A stretch of DNA of 64,000 bases from Euryodendron excelsum (Eukaryota; Streptophyta; Magnoliopsida; Ericales; Pentaphylacaceae). Numbering within the stretch: position 1 is the stretch's first letter; each line of letters begins with the position of its first letter. Under the pieces are notes generated by a model. The model made no database searches, had not been told where the DNA came from, and saw only the letters and a list, made by a program, of their open reading frames with translations. This document shows positions 48,374 through 60,056 of this stretch, piece by piece. Both the position numbers and the translations under genes were made by a program. Location: positions 24,859,501-24,923,500 of the forward strand of contig CM065394.1 of NCBI GenBank assembly GCA_033060915.1, given 5' to 3'.

Positions 48374-50524
48374 TGTCACGCTCGCTCTTAATCAAGCGTC
48401 ATTAACGCCGTCTTAGGACGAACGTGATCGCACAGGTCACCTACCTGTAAGCGAAACTTCAACATAATCTCAAAGATAGAAATCTTATAGGAATACATAA
48501 CATCATATTAAATAAATAAAAACTATCTCATAATCCTCCAACATACATCATTAAAAGAACTCTTAATCCACACTCATGAATATTTACAAAACCACAAAAT
48601 AAACAAACTCCAACGAAACTTTAATACAATGTACAACAATGAATATGACTAATAACTCAACTAAAGAGCTTCTCGAAACTCTCCAACTCAATACCAACAG
48701 TGGACTGAACATCTCCCATTCTCCTGCAAAACAATCTGTGTGGGTGTGAGTTATATATCAACGTGCTCACAAAATAATCAAACTCATAAATAAGAAATGA
48801 TAAACATCCACTGAGTTAATCATCAATAGATAATACACCATTAATAATAAAAATAATGCTCTTGTGATGCAATGTATGATACACCATATATGTGCGCGCT
48901 ATTTTGATAACATTGGCCCAATATATCGATGGCTTGTTATCTAGGATATCCCACATCGACACTCTTTAGGTTTGTCCTACATCGGCTAAATCTTAGGTTA
49001 GTCCCACATCGACTAAACCTTCTCTGTGCAATGCAAGATATGCACACAAAATATATTGTATGCAAATGCTATTGCATAATCCAACAATCACCACCAATGT
49101 AGACAATAAAACATTCAATGTATTATGAATAAGATCATCTTATATTCCCAGCTAATACCGTCTTATACACACTATCGAGTCACTCCTTTGGTTGAACCGA
49201 AGTGCTTTGATCCGCTTCTGAACCTACCAAACATCACCATATCAAACTTGATGAAATAGATGTTATAATTCATAACTAATACATGACTATAGCTTATACA
49301 CCTTAAACATGTAATTTAGAATACCAATAATGCATTAGAACTTAATGAGATGTTAAACCCTTTTTCAATGCAATATAATGTCAAATTTAAACTACAATAT
49401 CTCTTAATCTACAAGGAATTAGAGTGTCCACTTTATATCAATAGAAAGCCCCATGAGTCTACTTTTCAATGCTTCAAACGGTGCATTGTTTCAAGTTCTC
49501 TAGAGAAAGTTATGACCATTTTACTAAAGCGTGTCGAGTCCGCCAATCACAAGTATCGACACCTTAATCTCATGTGTCAACACCTTAAGACAGTGAGTCA
49601 AATTTTTGTTCAATGTGTCGACACCTCTACGCTAGGTGTCGACACATTGGAACAGAGACTAAAATTTTGCAGCAAAATGCTTCATGTGTCAACTCCTAAG
49701 GTCTGCGGTCGACCCCCCACATACTTTAACTCGAAAATAGACTTCTCAAGCATGGTTTTTAAGCACTTATCACCATTCCAACACCACAGCAAGTATCCAA
49801 AGGTTCAACATGAAACTCTAAGACTATAAATAAGTTCTCAAACATCCAAAAACATGCACAACATGACAGAATCAAGGCTTCCTTCTTGGAACCCTAATCA
49901 CCCTCCTCCTCTCCACTTCCATTCAACCTCCATAGCACCAAATGACATGCTATCATACAATAATAGATAAAAATATAATGGAAGAAGCATCAATATATAG
50001 TTCTCACCTCAAGGAATAAACACAAAAATTTCATCTCTTGAATTCTTCTTCCTCCTCTTCTTTTCTCTCCCAACATTCATAGAACCAAGCTGCTCTCCCT
50101 CTTGTCTTGCAAGACACAAAATAGATACAATATGTATCTATTATCCACATATGTCACACACACACACTTGCTAGCAAAATTAGTGAAACACACACCTCTC
50201 ACACATGAAACACACGCCTAGGTGTTTTAGGGTTAAACCCCCACCTAGCACCTTCTTGCTTCCTTAATCCACATCTAATTCACATGATTAACATAAGTAA
50301 TCACATTTATGATAATTAATCATAATTAACATAAGCTAAGTATGAAGATTAATTAAGCTAATTAATCATGAATTAAGCTCACTAATCATACTTAAAAATA
50401 TGATAATCCCCCAAATGCAAGTCCTCATTAAACCATACCAATCAAGCTCCTTGATTAAGGAAAATCATGCTCTATAAGCATGCTATTAAGTTAAGCATGA
50501 TGCTAAGAAAGTTAGGGTTTTACA
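48374..50524 (-). mobile_element. Solo LTR of a gypsy (chromovirus-like) element
   Basis: A 2151-base TG...CA block (TGTCACGCTC to GGGTTTTACA) is flanked by an exact 5-bp duplication ACGGT (48369-48373 and 50525-50529). No internal region is present, so two LTRs recombined and left one. It shares short blocks with the 1189-base LTRs at 19.6 and 25.6 kb (GTGATCGCACAGGTCACC, TCTGTGTGGGTGTGAG, TTGGCCCAATATAT), in the same order and orientation. It is thus a related but distinct, longer family. It splits pol between RNase H and integrase. Confidence 0.92.
48948..49011 (+). promoter_or_regulatory. Three USE-like motifs in the solo LTR
   Basis: ATCCCACATCG (48948-48958) and GTCCCACATCG (49001-49011) match the plant U-snRNA upstream sequence element RTCCCACATCG perfectly. 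GTCCTACATCG (48974-48984) has one mismatch. They lie about 26 bases apart on the plus strand. The function in an LTR is unknown. Confidence 0.5.
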
Positions 50525-53500
50525 ACGGTAGTAAAGCACGCTTTAGTAGATGGTGAAATGTTTAAGGTCCTTGACAGGTAGGGAATTGCACTGCTCGATA
50601 AGCTCGTTCCAGATGAGAGCACGCCAATCAGTGAGGGGAGTTTTAGGCAAGAGCTCGGTAATAGAACATGGGAGGGAGCGTTTGAAGACTTCGATCTTGG
50701 TGGATTAATCACCCACTTCAATTTTTGAAGCCAAAGTGGCTAAAACGTCAGGGTGGCAGTTGCATGAGTTTGGGGCGTGCTCCAAGCACACGTTATCGAA
50801 TTTGTCTATGAGCCACTGGGTGATGGTGTGATAGGAAACAAGGGCAGGTTCTTTGATGGTAAAGACCCCATTCATTTGTTTCATGACTAGGTTAGAGTCG
50901 CTTTAGATGCAAAGGTAAGTGACGAAAAGATTGGTGGCCGCAAGGAGCCTTAAGATGAGGGCCTCATATTCAACCTTGTTGTTGGAACATTTGAAGGCCA
51001 GTTTGTAGGAGAGGTTGATTTTAGTACCTTAGATCCAGATGAGGACTATCCCTGCCCCACCGTGTTCATCAGTTGAGGAGCCATCAAAAGTGAGGATCCA
51101 TTCGACTTTGGTTGGTGTAGTCTCGGTAATAGCAGCTACGGCCTGAAAATTATTGTCGGGTAGTTCTTTAGAGGGAGGCTCATACTCACCGCTAAGGAAG
51201 TGGGTGAGTAGGTCAGCAAGATCCTGAGTTTTAGTTGTTGTGGGGGTTCTGCAAATTATATCGTACTCCGCAAAGGAGAGAAGCCATCAAGCAGGGCATC
51301 CCCCGAGCGTAGGCTATGAGAGTAGAAATCGGATAGGGTCACATTTGGTGACGAGGTGAAGGGAGAAGGCTAGGAGGTAGTGGTGCAACTTTTTGGTGGA
51401 AAAGACTAGGGAGTGGGTTGTATTGAGCTTTGGCTCCTTGTATTGTGTAGCTAATATAGTACACGGGGTGCTCCACTCCATTAACTTATTGTGCGAACAA
51501 GGCTCCGATGGAGAGGGGGGTAGAGGTGAGATACAACAAAAGGGGCTTACCTTGCTTCGGAAGGACCATGGTGAGGGGAGAGCGCAGGGCATCTTTAAGG
51601 GCTTGGAAGACGGCTTGGTGAAAGGGGAGCCATTAAAAAGACTCGTCCTTTTTAAGGAGGGGTTGAAACGTCGAATGATCTCAGCCATGATAAGGATGAA
51701 CTATCAAAGGTAGGAGGCTTGTCCGATAAGTGTGCGGCGTTCATCTTGATTGGAGGGGCGCGGCATGTCGCGGACGGCCTCGAGCTTGGATGGGTCAGGA
51801 TCAATGCCGTGGCGGTGAACCACATAACCCAAAAACTTGCCTGTGGTGACGCCAAAGGCACACTTGAGGGAATTCATTCAGAGACGGTACCTCCAACAAC
51901 GTTCGAACACTCGTTGGAGCTCTTTCAGACGGGTGGCCTCTTACTTGGACTTGACTACCAGATTATCAATATAGCATTCCACAGCCTTGTGAAACATGTC
52001 ATGAAATATGGCTGTCATGGTGTGTTGGTAGGTGGCCCTAACATTTTTAAGGCTGAAGGGCATAACTGTGTAGAAAAAGTTTTCGATCAACGTACGAAAG
52101 GCTATTTTGGGGGCATTTTCAGGGGTTGTCTTGATTTGGTTGTAGCTATTAAAACCGTCCATGAAGGAGAACACATGGTAGCTCGCAGTGGCATCAATGA
52201 GGGTGTCGATGCTTGGTAATGAGAATTCATCTATAAGGCATACTTTGTTGAGGTCGTGAAAATCGACGCAAAGTTATATCTGGCCATCCTTTTTAACAAT
52301 TGAGACGATATTGGAGAGCCATGGCGGGTGTTGGATGGGTTTGTTGAAGGAGGCATCAAGAAGTTTGACTACTTCGTCTTTAATTTTGAGCACCACATCC
52401 GGTTTGCAGAAGCAGGAGCCTTGCTTGATGGGGCGAGCAGCTGGTAAGACATTGAGGCAATGCATGGTCACAGTGGGGTCGAGATGAGGCATCTTGCTGT
52501 AGTTTTAGGCGAAAACATCCAAGTATCGCCGGATGAGTTTTAGGAAGGCTGCTTGCTGGGGGGTAGGGAGATCCTAGCAGATGAAAATAGGTCGAGTAGG
52601 CTCGGTGGGAGGTGCTAAGTTCAATTCTTTAAGTTCTTGCTTCTATGGTGAGGGTCGTCTTGGAAACATTTAGGCGCGAGAATGATTTCTTAGAGCTGAG
52701 AGGTGTCTTCAAGAGGCTTGGCAGCGCATGCAGGATAAGATGAAGTGGGTTTCTTTTTCTTTTTCTTTTTATGCTTGTGGGGTGTGGAGATCTAGGACAG
52801 GGCGTAGCAGTCAGGAAGTAGGGAGGCATTTGGAAGACTCGTGCATAGGGGTGTCGAGGTGAGGTCAACGAGGCAGCTGGCTGACCCTGCGCACCGGCAT
52901 AAGCGGTAGATGAGCTTGCCGTCAGGTTTTCGGTCCTTGGTGATAACAGGGGTATCTTCGTGCTAGGATGGCAGTAGGCGCGAGCACTTCTGAGGGAGGC
53001 GAGTGTGCAAGGCCTCTTCTTACGCAAGCTCAGTCCAGCGCGATATGGGGGTGCTATGCGTGGGCATATGGACCTCAGACTCGTCGACTTCATCGTAAAA
53101 AGAAGCCTTGACCATGTATGATTCTTCAACGCGAAAAGGGTGTTTGGAGGCTAGGATTGTGACGACTTCGTTGTTCCAAATGGCTTTCACACACTAGTGG
53201 TAAGTGGAAACGATCGCACCATATTTGTGGAACTAAGTTCAACCCAATAAGAGATAGTAATTGGCATCGGTTTCAATGACATGGAACTTTATGCAAGAGT
53301 GGATAGGGCCAACTCCGAGATTGACCCTCATATATCGAAGGGATTGATGGGATTGGCTACTGAAGCCTTTGGTATCGATGGATTCACATACGAGGCTTTG
53401 CTTGGGGAGTCCAGCAGCTTGGAAAGTGGCATAAGGCATGATGTTGATGGAGGCTCCGCCATCCATGAAGCCTTGTTGGAATTCCATTTTTTGTACGATC

Positions 53501-53899
53501 ACTAGGACTGTGAGCATAAGGACAGACTCAGTCAGTCTCTAAGAAAGTAATGGTTAGGTGGTTTTTTTGAAAGGCCCACCGGACTGAGCCGCTTATGCTT
53601 ATGCAAGGCTTGCCATTCGCGTCAATCGTGTATAAGAGCGCTTTGGTGGCCTCATAACAGATAGCGGGTGGTGGCTAAGAGACCGAACTGGTCGAAAAAG
53701 TGCTTGAACTTTGTGGATGACTGAAGGGTGGTGGCTCGACGGTGCTCGAAGTCTGGGTCCTGAGCGCTGGGCTCAGCAATGTTGCAAACAGATGTTTCTT
53801 AGAGCTCGTCATGGTAAGAAATTATCATAACATCCTTGCCATTATCGTAGTGCTTCAGGAGAGAATCATTTAACACATTAATATCTGGGATCTGCAAGG

Positions 53900-55264
53900 T
53901 ATCTTCTTGTTTCTTTTTGAGGAAGATACGCCGGAGGGCGTAGCAATATTTGGTGGAATGGGTGATGGTTCGATAGTAGATACAATAGCTTTCTTTGGCT
54001 CGATCTCATTTAATGGACTGTTTTTTCACTTCGGGGAATGCAATTTGGCCATTTGCTACCGATGCGCCCAAGAGAGCCATAATCGTTTTAACTGGGGGGG
54101 GGGGGGGGCGGGGGGGCTTGTCCTCAAAAGGACACTTTCTCCTGCCAAAGTTTCCACTAGCCGGAGCAGTGGCCGCATAGACCTTAGGCCAGCCTAGGAG
54201 GCCTCTCCACGGGGCAGTAGGTCGGCGAAGGGGTTGTGACTGGGAACCAATGCGCGAAGAGTCCTTCATTACTGTACTGACGTTTCAAGTAGTGTTGAGC
54301 AAGCTTGCAAAATTTGAAAATTTATGATTAATCATGTGGATTTTATAGTAGGTCTACATCCCTTCAACACAGACACCCACCAACTGCTTCTCATCTACTG
54401 GGTCTTGCACCTTTAGACCTTTCTCATGAAAGCGTCTAACGAAGGAGAGGAGACCTTCATTGTCTCATTAGATTTCATGAATCATGTCGAATGCAATGAG
54501 GCGCTCATCAGCATAAAAGAATTTGGCCACAAATTTTTGGACCATATCCTCCCGGAAAGAGAGGGAGTTTAGTAATAAATTAGCATCCAAGAGTAGGCTC
54601 AATTAGAAGGAGATTTAGAAAAATCTCTCTGCCTTGGGTTGAGATCTGCAGCGGACGTCAAGTAAGTCTACAAAACGCATGTTGAGTAAGTATTAGGTGT
54701 TTCCGTGCGCCCATCGAACTTGGTGAATTTTAGAGTGGTATACCATATGGGTATGGGAGGGACTGAATGTGTTCCGAGTATGGAGAGCGAAAGTCAAGCT
54801 CGCTATTGAATGGAGCACTAAAACCCTCTTGCTTGAGTACGACACGCACGTGGTCTTGCACTTAAGGCTATTGTGAGGACCTTTTCTTGGGTAGGGAGGT
54901 GACGCGACTGGGGCAACGTCGTGGGGAGACATCTTGTGGCATCTAGCACAACATTTGGTGTTTGATCACCAGCTACATTTTCTGTTTCGGGAGTTTCATG
55001 CTTGGTGGCCCCTGATCCAGCAGGGTTGGGCCGCGTTGGGGGCAGAAGGTTGCTGGAGCCAATCTAGCCACTCTACATGATGCGCATGGTTTCCATGAGA
55101 GCTTGTTGGGCTTTCATTAGGGTGAGAACATTGTCATTCAGAGCATAGATTAGCTCTCCTTCAACGAGGGCAAAAGCCTGGAGGTTTGGGTCTTCGGTTT
55201 GAACACCTTTGTCGACCTCTTCATTCTTCTGGCTAATTTGGCTTGTGGTTTTCTTTGGAGCCAT
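53900..55264 (-). pseudogene. Broken Tat-type gypsy gag
   Basis: The frame starts at ATG 55264 (MAPKKTTSQISQKN) just left of the 5' LTR and is open for about 60 codons. Further left, fragments such as LKFTKFDGRT (about 54715) match the start of the gag capsid domain in wording. Frame changes are frequent and a Pro/Arg-rich part overlaps a G/C run at 54094-54116. I see no intact zinc knuckle. Confidence 0.6.
54094..54116. repeat. Poly-G tract in gag (15 G, C, 7 G)
   Basis: On the coding (minus) strand this is a C run giving a Pro/Arg string; it is the fourth long G run in the Tat-type element. Confidence 0.9.
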
Positions 55265-55299
55265 GGTGTCATGAGTGCCAATCTTTCCTAGTGGAGTAT

Positions 55300-56202
55300 T
55301 GTGGGTAGAGTAGACCGAGGGGTGCAAGGTTGATTGACCTGAGGCTTGTCTGAGGCAATCGCTAACATGGCTCGAGCCTCCAGGAGTTATTAAGAATAGA
55401 ACCAAAGGTAGCCAAGAGAGAGAAGGAGAAAGAGAGAATCACAAGTGTGAGAGAAGGGAGATCATTCAATTCTCCTTAGGCCATAAATGAGCTAGCTATT
55501 TATAGTGAGGGTGATGATTGATGTGGCAGGTACGTGGCGCCTCCTGATTGGCCAGTGCTTTGGCGCCAGCGCCGGTGCTGCCTGTTGGGATGTGGGGACA
55601 AACCCAATCATTAGGTTATTGTCCGATTAGAGCGTGTTACGTGTCCACCTCATTAAATGTGAATTAGGCCTACATTTAATGCTTGTGATACAGTCATCTA
55701 ATATCCAGATCTTGCACTTTAGTGCATCTGGAGGGTGAGTCTTTCTCTCTTAACTGATTGATAGGACAGGTCCCCGCCCGCTCGTCCACCCGAAGGGGCG
55801 AGCAATTCAACGGTTCCCTTTGATTCTAGCCTCTAGTCTGCAATCCGTGTGAGGTCCCAAGTAGGGGTGAGGAGAAGGATGTTAAGGCGAGGAACCTGTA
55901 TCTAGCGAGCCTTAGAGATTACGTATGTGAGGGTGGCCGGAGCCATGTAGGCGCAGAGCCTGGCTTAGGGGAGGTGGCCGGAGTTATGCAGGTTTGGAGC
56001 CTAGCTCAGGAGAGCCCTTAAGACCACCTTCACTAGGCTGGGCTGAGGGGCTCCAATGGAGCGCCAAACTTGCTACAAGAACAAAGGGGCACGAAGGGCG
56101 CCGAGCCTACCACAAGAGCGAGGTGCGTGGGGAGAGGCGCCGAGCCTGCTATGGGCCATTGTTGACGCTATATTGACTTTGAGATACTCTAGAGAGGGCC
56201 CA
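55300..56202 (-). repeat. 5' LTR-like repeat of the Tat-type element
   Basis: About 903 bases, plus-strand start TGTGGGTAGAG and end GAGGGCCCA, matching the copy at 35674-36603. The gag ATG at 55264 lies only 36 bases away, leaving little room for a primer site; none was recognised. Confidence 0.75.
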
Positions 56203-58685
56203 CGTGGGGTGAGTGTTTCGGCCAAACTCACATCGAGTATATGTCTATATACATTTGAGTGTAGATGGAAACAAGTGGAAATCCCCTTGAAGAACTTGCA
56301 ACATATATATAGAAAATCAGATTCTCAGTGAATACCTACGTATATATATATATATATATATTTATATAGACAAAGTTCAAGACTAGGAAAATAAAAGAAA
56401 AGAAAATCACCACTTGCATGATTCAATTCCCCACCAAATCCATAGTCTGTTCTCTATCTTTTTTTTGTTTTTTTGTTTTCTTTTTTTTTTTCTGAAGAAT
56501 TTATCAACGGGCAAGAGAGAGGAAGGTCAGTGGGTTCTTTGACTTAGAGAGAGAAAAAGGAAGATGTGGGTACGTTTCGATAGTGTGGCTGTGGTTGCCA
56601 AGATGGTCGCCAATGTGGCGATTTGGTCAAGAAAAAGGAGAAGTGTGGTGGAGATGTTGGCTGCGGTGGTGATTGTGTGATGGAGATGTGGGCATGCTTC
56701 AGCCATTGAAGGATAGCTGTGTGGTGAGGATGGTGGCTGTGATAGTTTCGAGTAATTTTCGTGCTAGAGAGGGATGGTCATATTTGACGAGGGAGAGAGG
56801 AAGATGGCTATGGTTGCTGGGGGGCGCGGCCATGGCTTTGTGGGTGTTCCGGGTTCGGTTGAGGAGAGAGAAAACAACAAAAATGAGAGAAGAAACAGTA
56901 AAGTGAATTTACCATTATACCGTCACGCATGCGGCACACGTTCCTTTTTCGTCTATTTATGTGACAGTCGTTATTAATTGGTTCAATTCGATATGTCATG
57001 TAAAATTAAAGAATAAAATTATTACAATTAAAATTATAATGACCAAATTGACATGAGATGTAAAATACAAAATTCATTGATGTATTTTACTCATAATTTT
57101 ATATATACTTAATTAGAACTTAAGAAGTAAAAATTTATAAAAATAAATATTTCAAGTATCGGAAATATTTTTTTTAAATTTTTCAACAGTTTAAAAAACA
57201 TTTTCTTCACGTTTTGAGAACGCTTCTTTAAAATTTTTAAATAAATTTGTACCGGTACCGAAAAAGTACTTTCCTCCCTCCTCTATGGTTTAGTTTAATC
57301 ACCGCGAAGGGATTCATTTCCCACCAGTTGAATGTCACATCATATATATACCTCCTGCTATTTACCACTGACAGACAGGAGGGTATAACATAAAATATAA
57401 TATCAATGCAACAAGTTTGAACACCAGCCAAATTCCAACTGTCCACCACACTTGAATTCTTAATAGAAAAATGTTCTTAACAGAAAAATGAAAAAAAAAA
57501 AACCACTAAATAATTGCAGTAGCTAGCATATCGATATGCTTATGAGAGTTTTTGAGGGTTCAAGACCATTGACTACATTGCTGTATTGCTTTGTAGTTAA
57601 TAAAATTACGATTGCCCTTAGTTTAATCCCCCATACCCACCTCTACTATTTTCTGGGTACGGTTCATAATTCTCTATCATCTCCTTTGATGGTGAGAAAG
57701 CTGCTAGAGAGAGGGAAAACCATACAGACTTCATATAAGACAGCCATATAACCAAAACAATTTAATCACAACAATTCCAGCTTGACAAAGAAAGGTCTAT
57801 AAGCCACATTTAAGTTTCTTGAAGAGCTGGTGGATCTCATGCCTAATTTGTGGAAATAGTTGGCATACTCTGCAAGGACCATCCATGCAGTTAAAATTGC
57901 AATGGTTTGAAACCTCTTGATGTGGATAACTTGGTGAATGAAACATACACTATAACCATTGAGCTATTTCAAATCTGATAACCACACGCGGGTTAAGAGG
58001 AAATTGAAATACGCCTAGAAAATTTGTCCAACTCTGTTCTATATTTTACAGCAGTATAATTGTAACTATCAAAAAATATCATCCTAAGAACAAAAAAATA
58101 TCACATGAATTATGATAAATGTATGAAATTTTTATAAGACAACATGGAAATCTGCAATCCAAGAAAAAGTAGGAAGAATGAACATCCCTTAATCAACAGC
58201 AAAGCTTCCCAAGTAAATCTAAATGAGCTATAAAAACCTCATCATCTGCGATGAGCAAGCAAATATATATCTGAAGGACCTTCACATGGGTTCTAATTTT
58301 GGATTCTGAATGAAAATCCGTAAGAAAGTATAATTCATACACTACGCTGGTATGAAATCAATCAAGTGAACTGTGAAATTCATTTTACATACTGGTCTTG
58401 ATTCTCAACAGTACATAAACTTGCCACACTATCAATTCTTGGCCTAAAAAGACCTATTAGTTGTTCTAGCAATTGATCCATGTAATACGCTAAACAACTC
58501 CTCAGCAGGTTGTAGAGAGATTGCAATTTAGAGGCAACGAAAAAAATCCGTAGTAGTATGAAATGTGGATGCCTCCATTCAATTGTCCTAGTAAGATAGG
58601 ACATCCTTGGGCAAACATATGGACAAGTACAACATCAGTAGATGTATGAGCCACGAGAATCAGTTTCTCTGCAAAAGAACTGCGA
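56203..58685. other. Intergenic, no gene recognised
   Basis: Holds an (AT)n run at about 56340-56362, a T-rich tract at 56459-56492, and a G-rich, GTGGTGATGGTG-like low-complexity block at about 56560-56860 whose frames look accidental. Confidence 0.55.
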
Positions 58686-58760
58686 GTAGGGCTACCTACC
58701 TATGACGTCTCCTAGACCCCATAATAAAGGGGAACCACATGTACTGGGTATGGCCTTTTC
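58686..58760 (-). repeat. SINE core (Au-like) copy
   Basis: On the minus strand: AAGGCCATACCCAGTACATG, then GGTTCCCCTTTATTATGGGGTC, then TAGGAGACGTCATAGGTAGG. This is the familiar plant core 'CCCAGTGCAC..GCTCCCGC..TGCGGGGTC'. Pol III boxes are not clear. Confidence 0.55.
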
Positions 58761-59284
58761 TTTAAGTTGAATGGGTAGATACGATTTTCCTGAATCTGCT
58801 TTAGTGGTGCTCCTCTACCTTCTTATATGTGATACAAAAGCACCACACTCGGGGGAAAAAGCAGCCTACTCCATTAAGAATCAAGTTTTTGCATAAAAGC
58901 AAATTATCACAGCATTATGAGGACAATTCCTAGGCCAATGCGATATAAAATGTACTGTTAGGTAACACCATTACACATGGTGAAACATAAACTAGAGCAG
59001 GGGACTGGGGGCTTTGCCACTTGATACCATCATCCTTGTATAAGATTGAGATCATGGAAAAAGCCAGAAAAAGTCGAGAAACCTGCATATATAATATCCC
59101 CAACACTCAGGTTTCACATTAACATTTTCATTCAAAATATCATTTGGGTGTTAAGTGTCGTACATGAATGAGCAAAAGCATTAGAATGAGCCCATTTTTC
59201 TCCACACCTATTAGCACAGCGGGAAATCCTGCGATTGCAGGTGAAGATGGTATCTATTTTCCAAAGTTGTTTTGGTCATTGGAT

Positions 59285-59665
59285 TTGAGCTTATTCTCAT
59301 AAAGTGGGGTGGGTATCCATTGTTGCTGCAGAACTATAGGCTATCAGAGATGGTTTAGCTATGGCTTGGGAGTTGGCTCTTAAGTTTCTTCTGTGAAAAT
59401 GTGATGCCAATATAGTTCTTCACCTTCTATCATCTACTGTTAACACTCCTCCACCGCTGCTTACTTTAGTCGCTGTTTGTAGGCAACTTTACAAAGGACT
59501 GGGAGTGAAGGTACACCACAAGTACCGAGAAGCTAATTGTTGTGCTGATGCTCTTGTGTACCAACAACCCCCACCCTATTTATATCCCTATTTGTTATGA
59601 CACTTGTATGGGGGTTCTACCCATCGTGTTTGTGCTGTATAATGATCTCAGTAGTAAATAAAATT
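59285..59665 (+). pseudogene. 3' end of a LINE: RNase H-like remnant
   Basis: A plus-strand frame from about 59312 reads SIVAAEL, then (after a stop) AIRDGLAMAWELALKFLL, then a second stop, and ends with VHHKYREANCCADALV at about 59510-59560. This is the RNase H-like domain that closes plant L1 LINE ORF2 (the A-E-L-x-A-x-R-x-G-L and Y-R-E-A-N-x-x-A-D-A-L motifs). The tail ends at TTATGA (59600) with an AATAAA-like stretch near 59657 but no poly(A). The 5' part is absent, as usual for truncated LINE insertions. Confidence 0.75.
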
Positions 59666-60056
59666 TCCCTGTTGCCCAAACAGAAGCAGCTCTACTTGTC
59701 TAATACAACAGATCTCGATTCAAAACATGCATATCATTGACTTACCAAGTAAAACGTGTTGTAAATTATGATTAGCAACTAATTACAGCTTGCAATGGAA
59801 AAACAAACTCATACTGCAGGTTGAGAAATATTTTCTTTTGAGATTACTCAACATAGCAAATTGTAAGTCGACAAAAGAATTCTGCTCCTCTGATATCAAG
59901 TGCAATACAAGGTAATAGGAAAACTTATGAAAAAATACAAGGAAAGGTAAAGCAAACCTAACATAACTTTGAGCGGTTTTATCTATTTTTAATCTACATT
60001 TCCACTGAAAATTACATTACCTATTGATGATCACAGCATCCAACATGATATACTTG

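Larger units (their letters stand above)
46870..53520 (-). pseudogene. Broken Tat-type gypsy pol, interrupted by a solo LTR
   Basis: Read leftward: protease with FMDGGASINIMPY (about 53460); RT with LLDASFNKPIQHPPWLSN (about 52350), SFMDGFNSYNQI (about 52150) and YIDN in place of YVDD (about 51960); and an RNase H with DGSSTDEHGGAG (about 51090). The solo LTR intervenes at 50524-48374. The integrase follows with the first Asp in AMDLISPI (about 47765), SDNSTLF (about 47590) and NGQVDATNKSL, where the catalytic Glu is replaced by Asp (about 47490). The frame ends near 46900 with a LPRPINAK-like tail. There are multiple stops and shifts, so the enzyme would be inactive. Confidence 0.85.
35674..56202 (-). 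mobile_element. Decayed Tat-type Ty3/gypsy element with nested insertions
   Basis: Direct repeats at 35674-36603 and 55300-56202 bracket 20.5 kb whose gag-pol reads leftward. The pol signatures (SFMDGFNSYNQI, MPFSLKN.ATYQ, a Tat-like RNase H and a Tat-like integrase) and an antisense accessory reading region between pol and the 3' LTR fit the Tat lineage. Removing a SIRE-type copia fragment (37459 to about 43280) and a solo LTR (48374-50524) leaves about 12.5 kb. No target duplication was found at the outer edges, and no primer site could be recognised beside the right LTR. Edges may therefore be off by tens of bases, or the ends may be rearranged. All frames carry stops and shifts. Confidence 0.8.

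Noticed and set aside
49350..49829. 159-codon plus-strand frame
   Set aside because: It lies inside the solo LTR, is antisense to the element's direction and carries the GTCGACAC motifs; it is not a gene.
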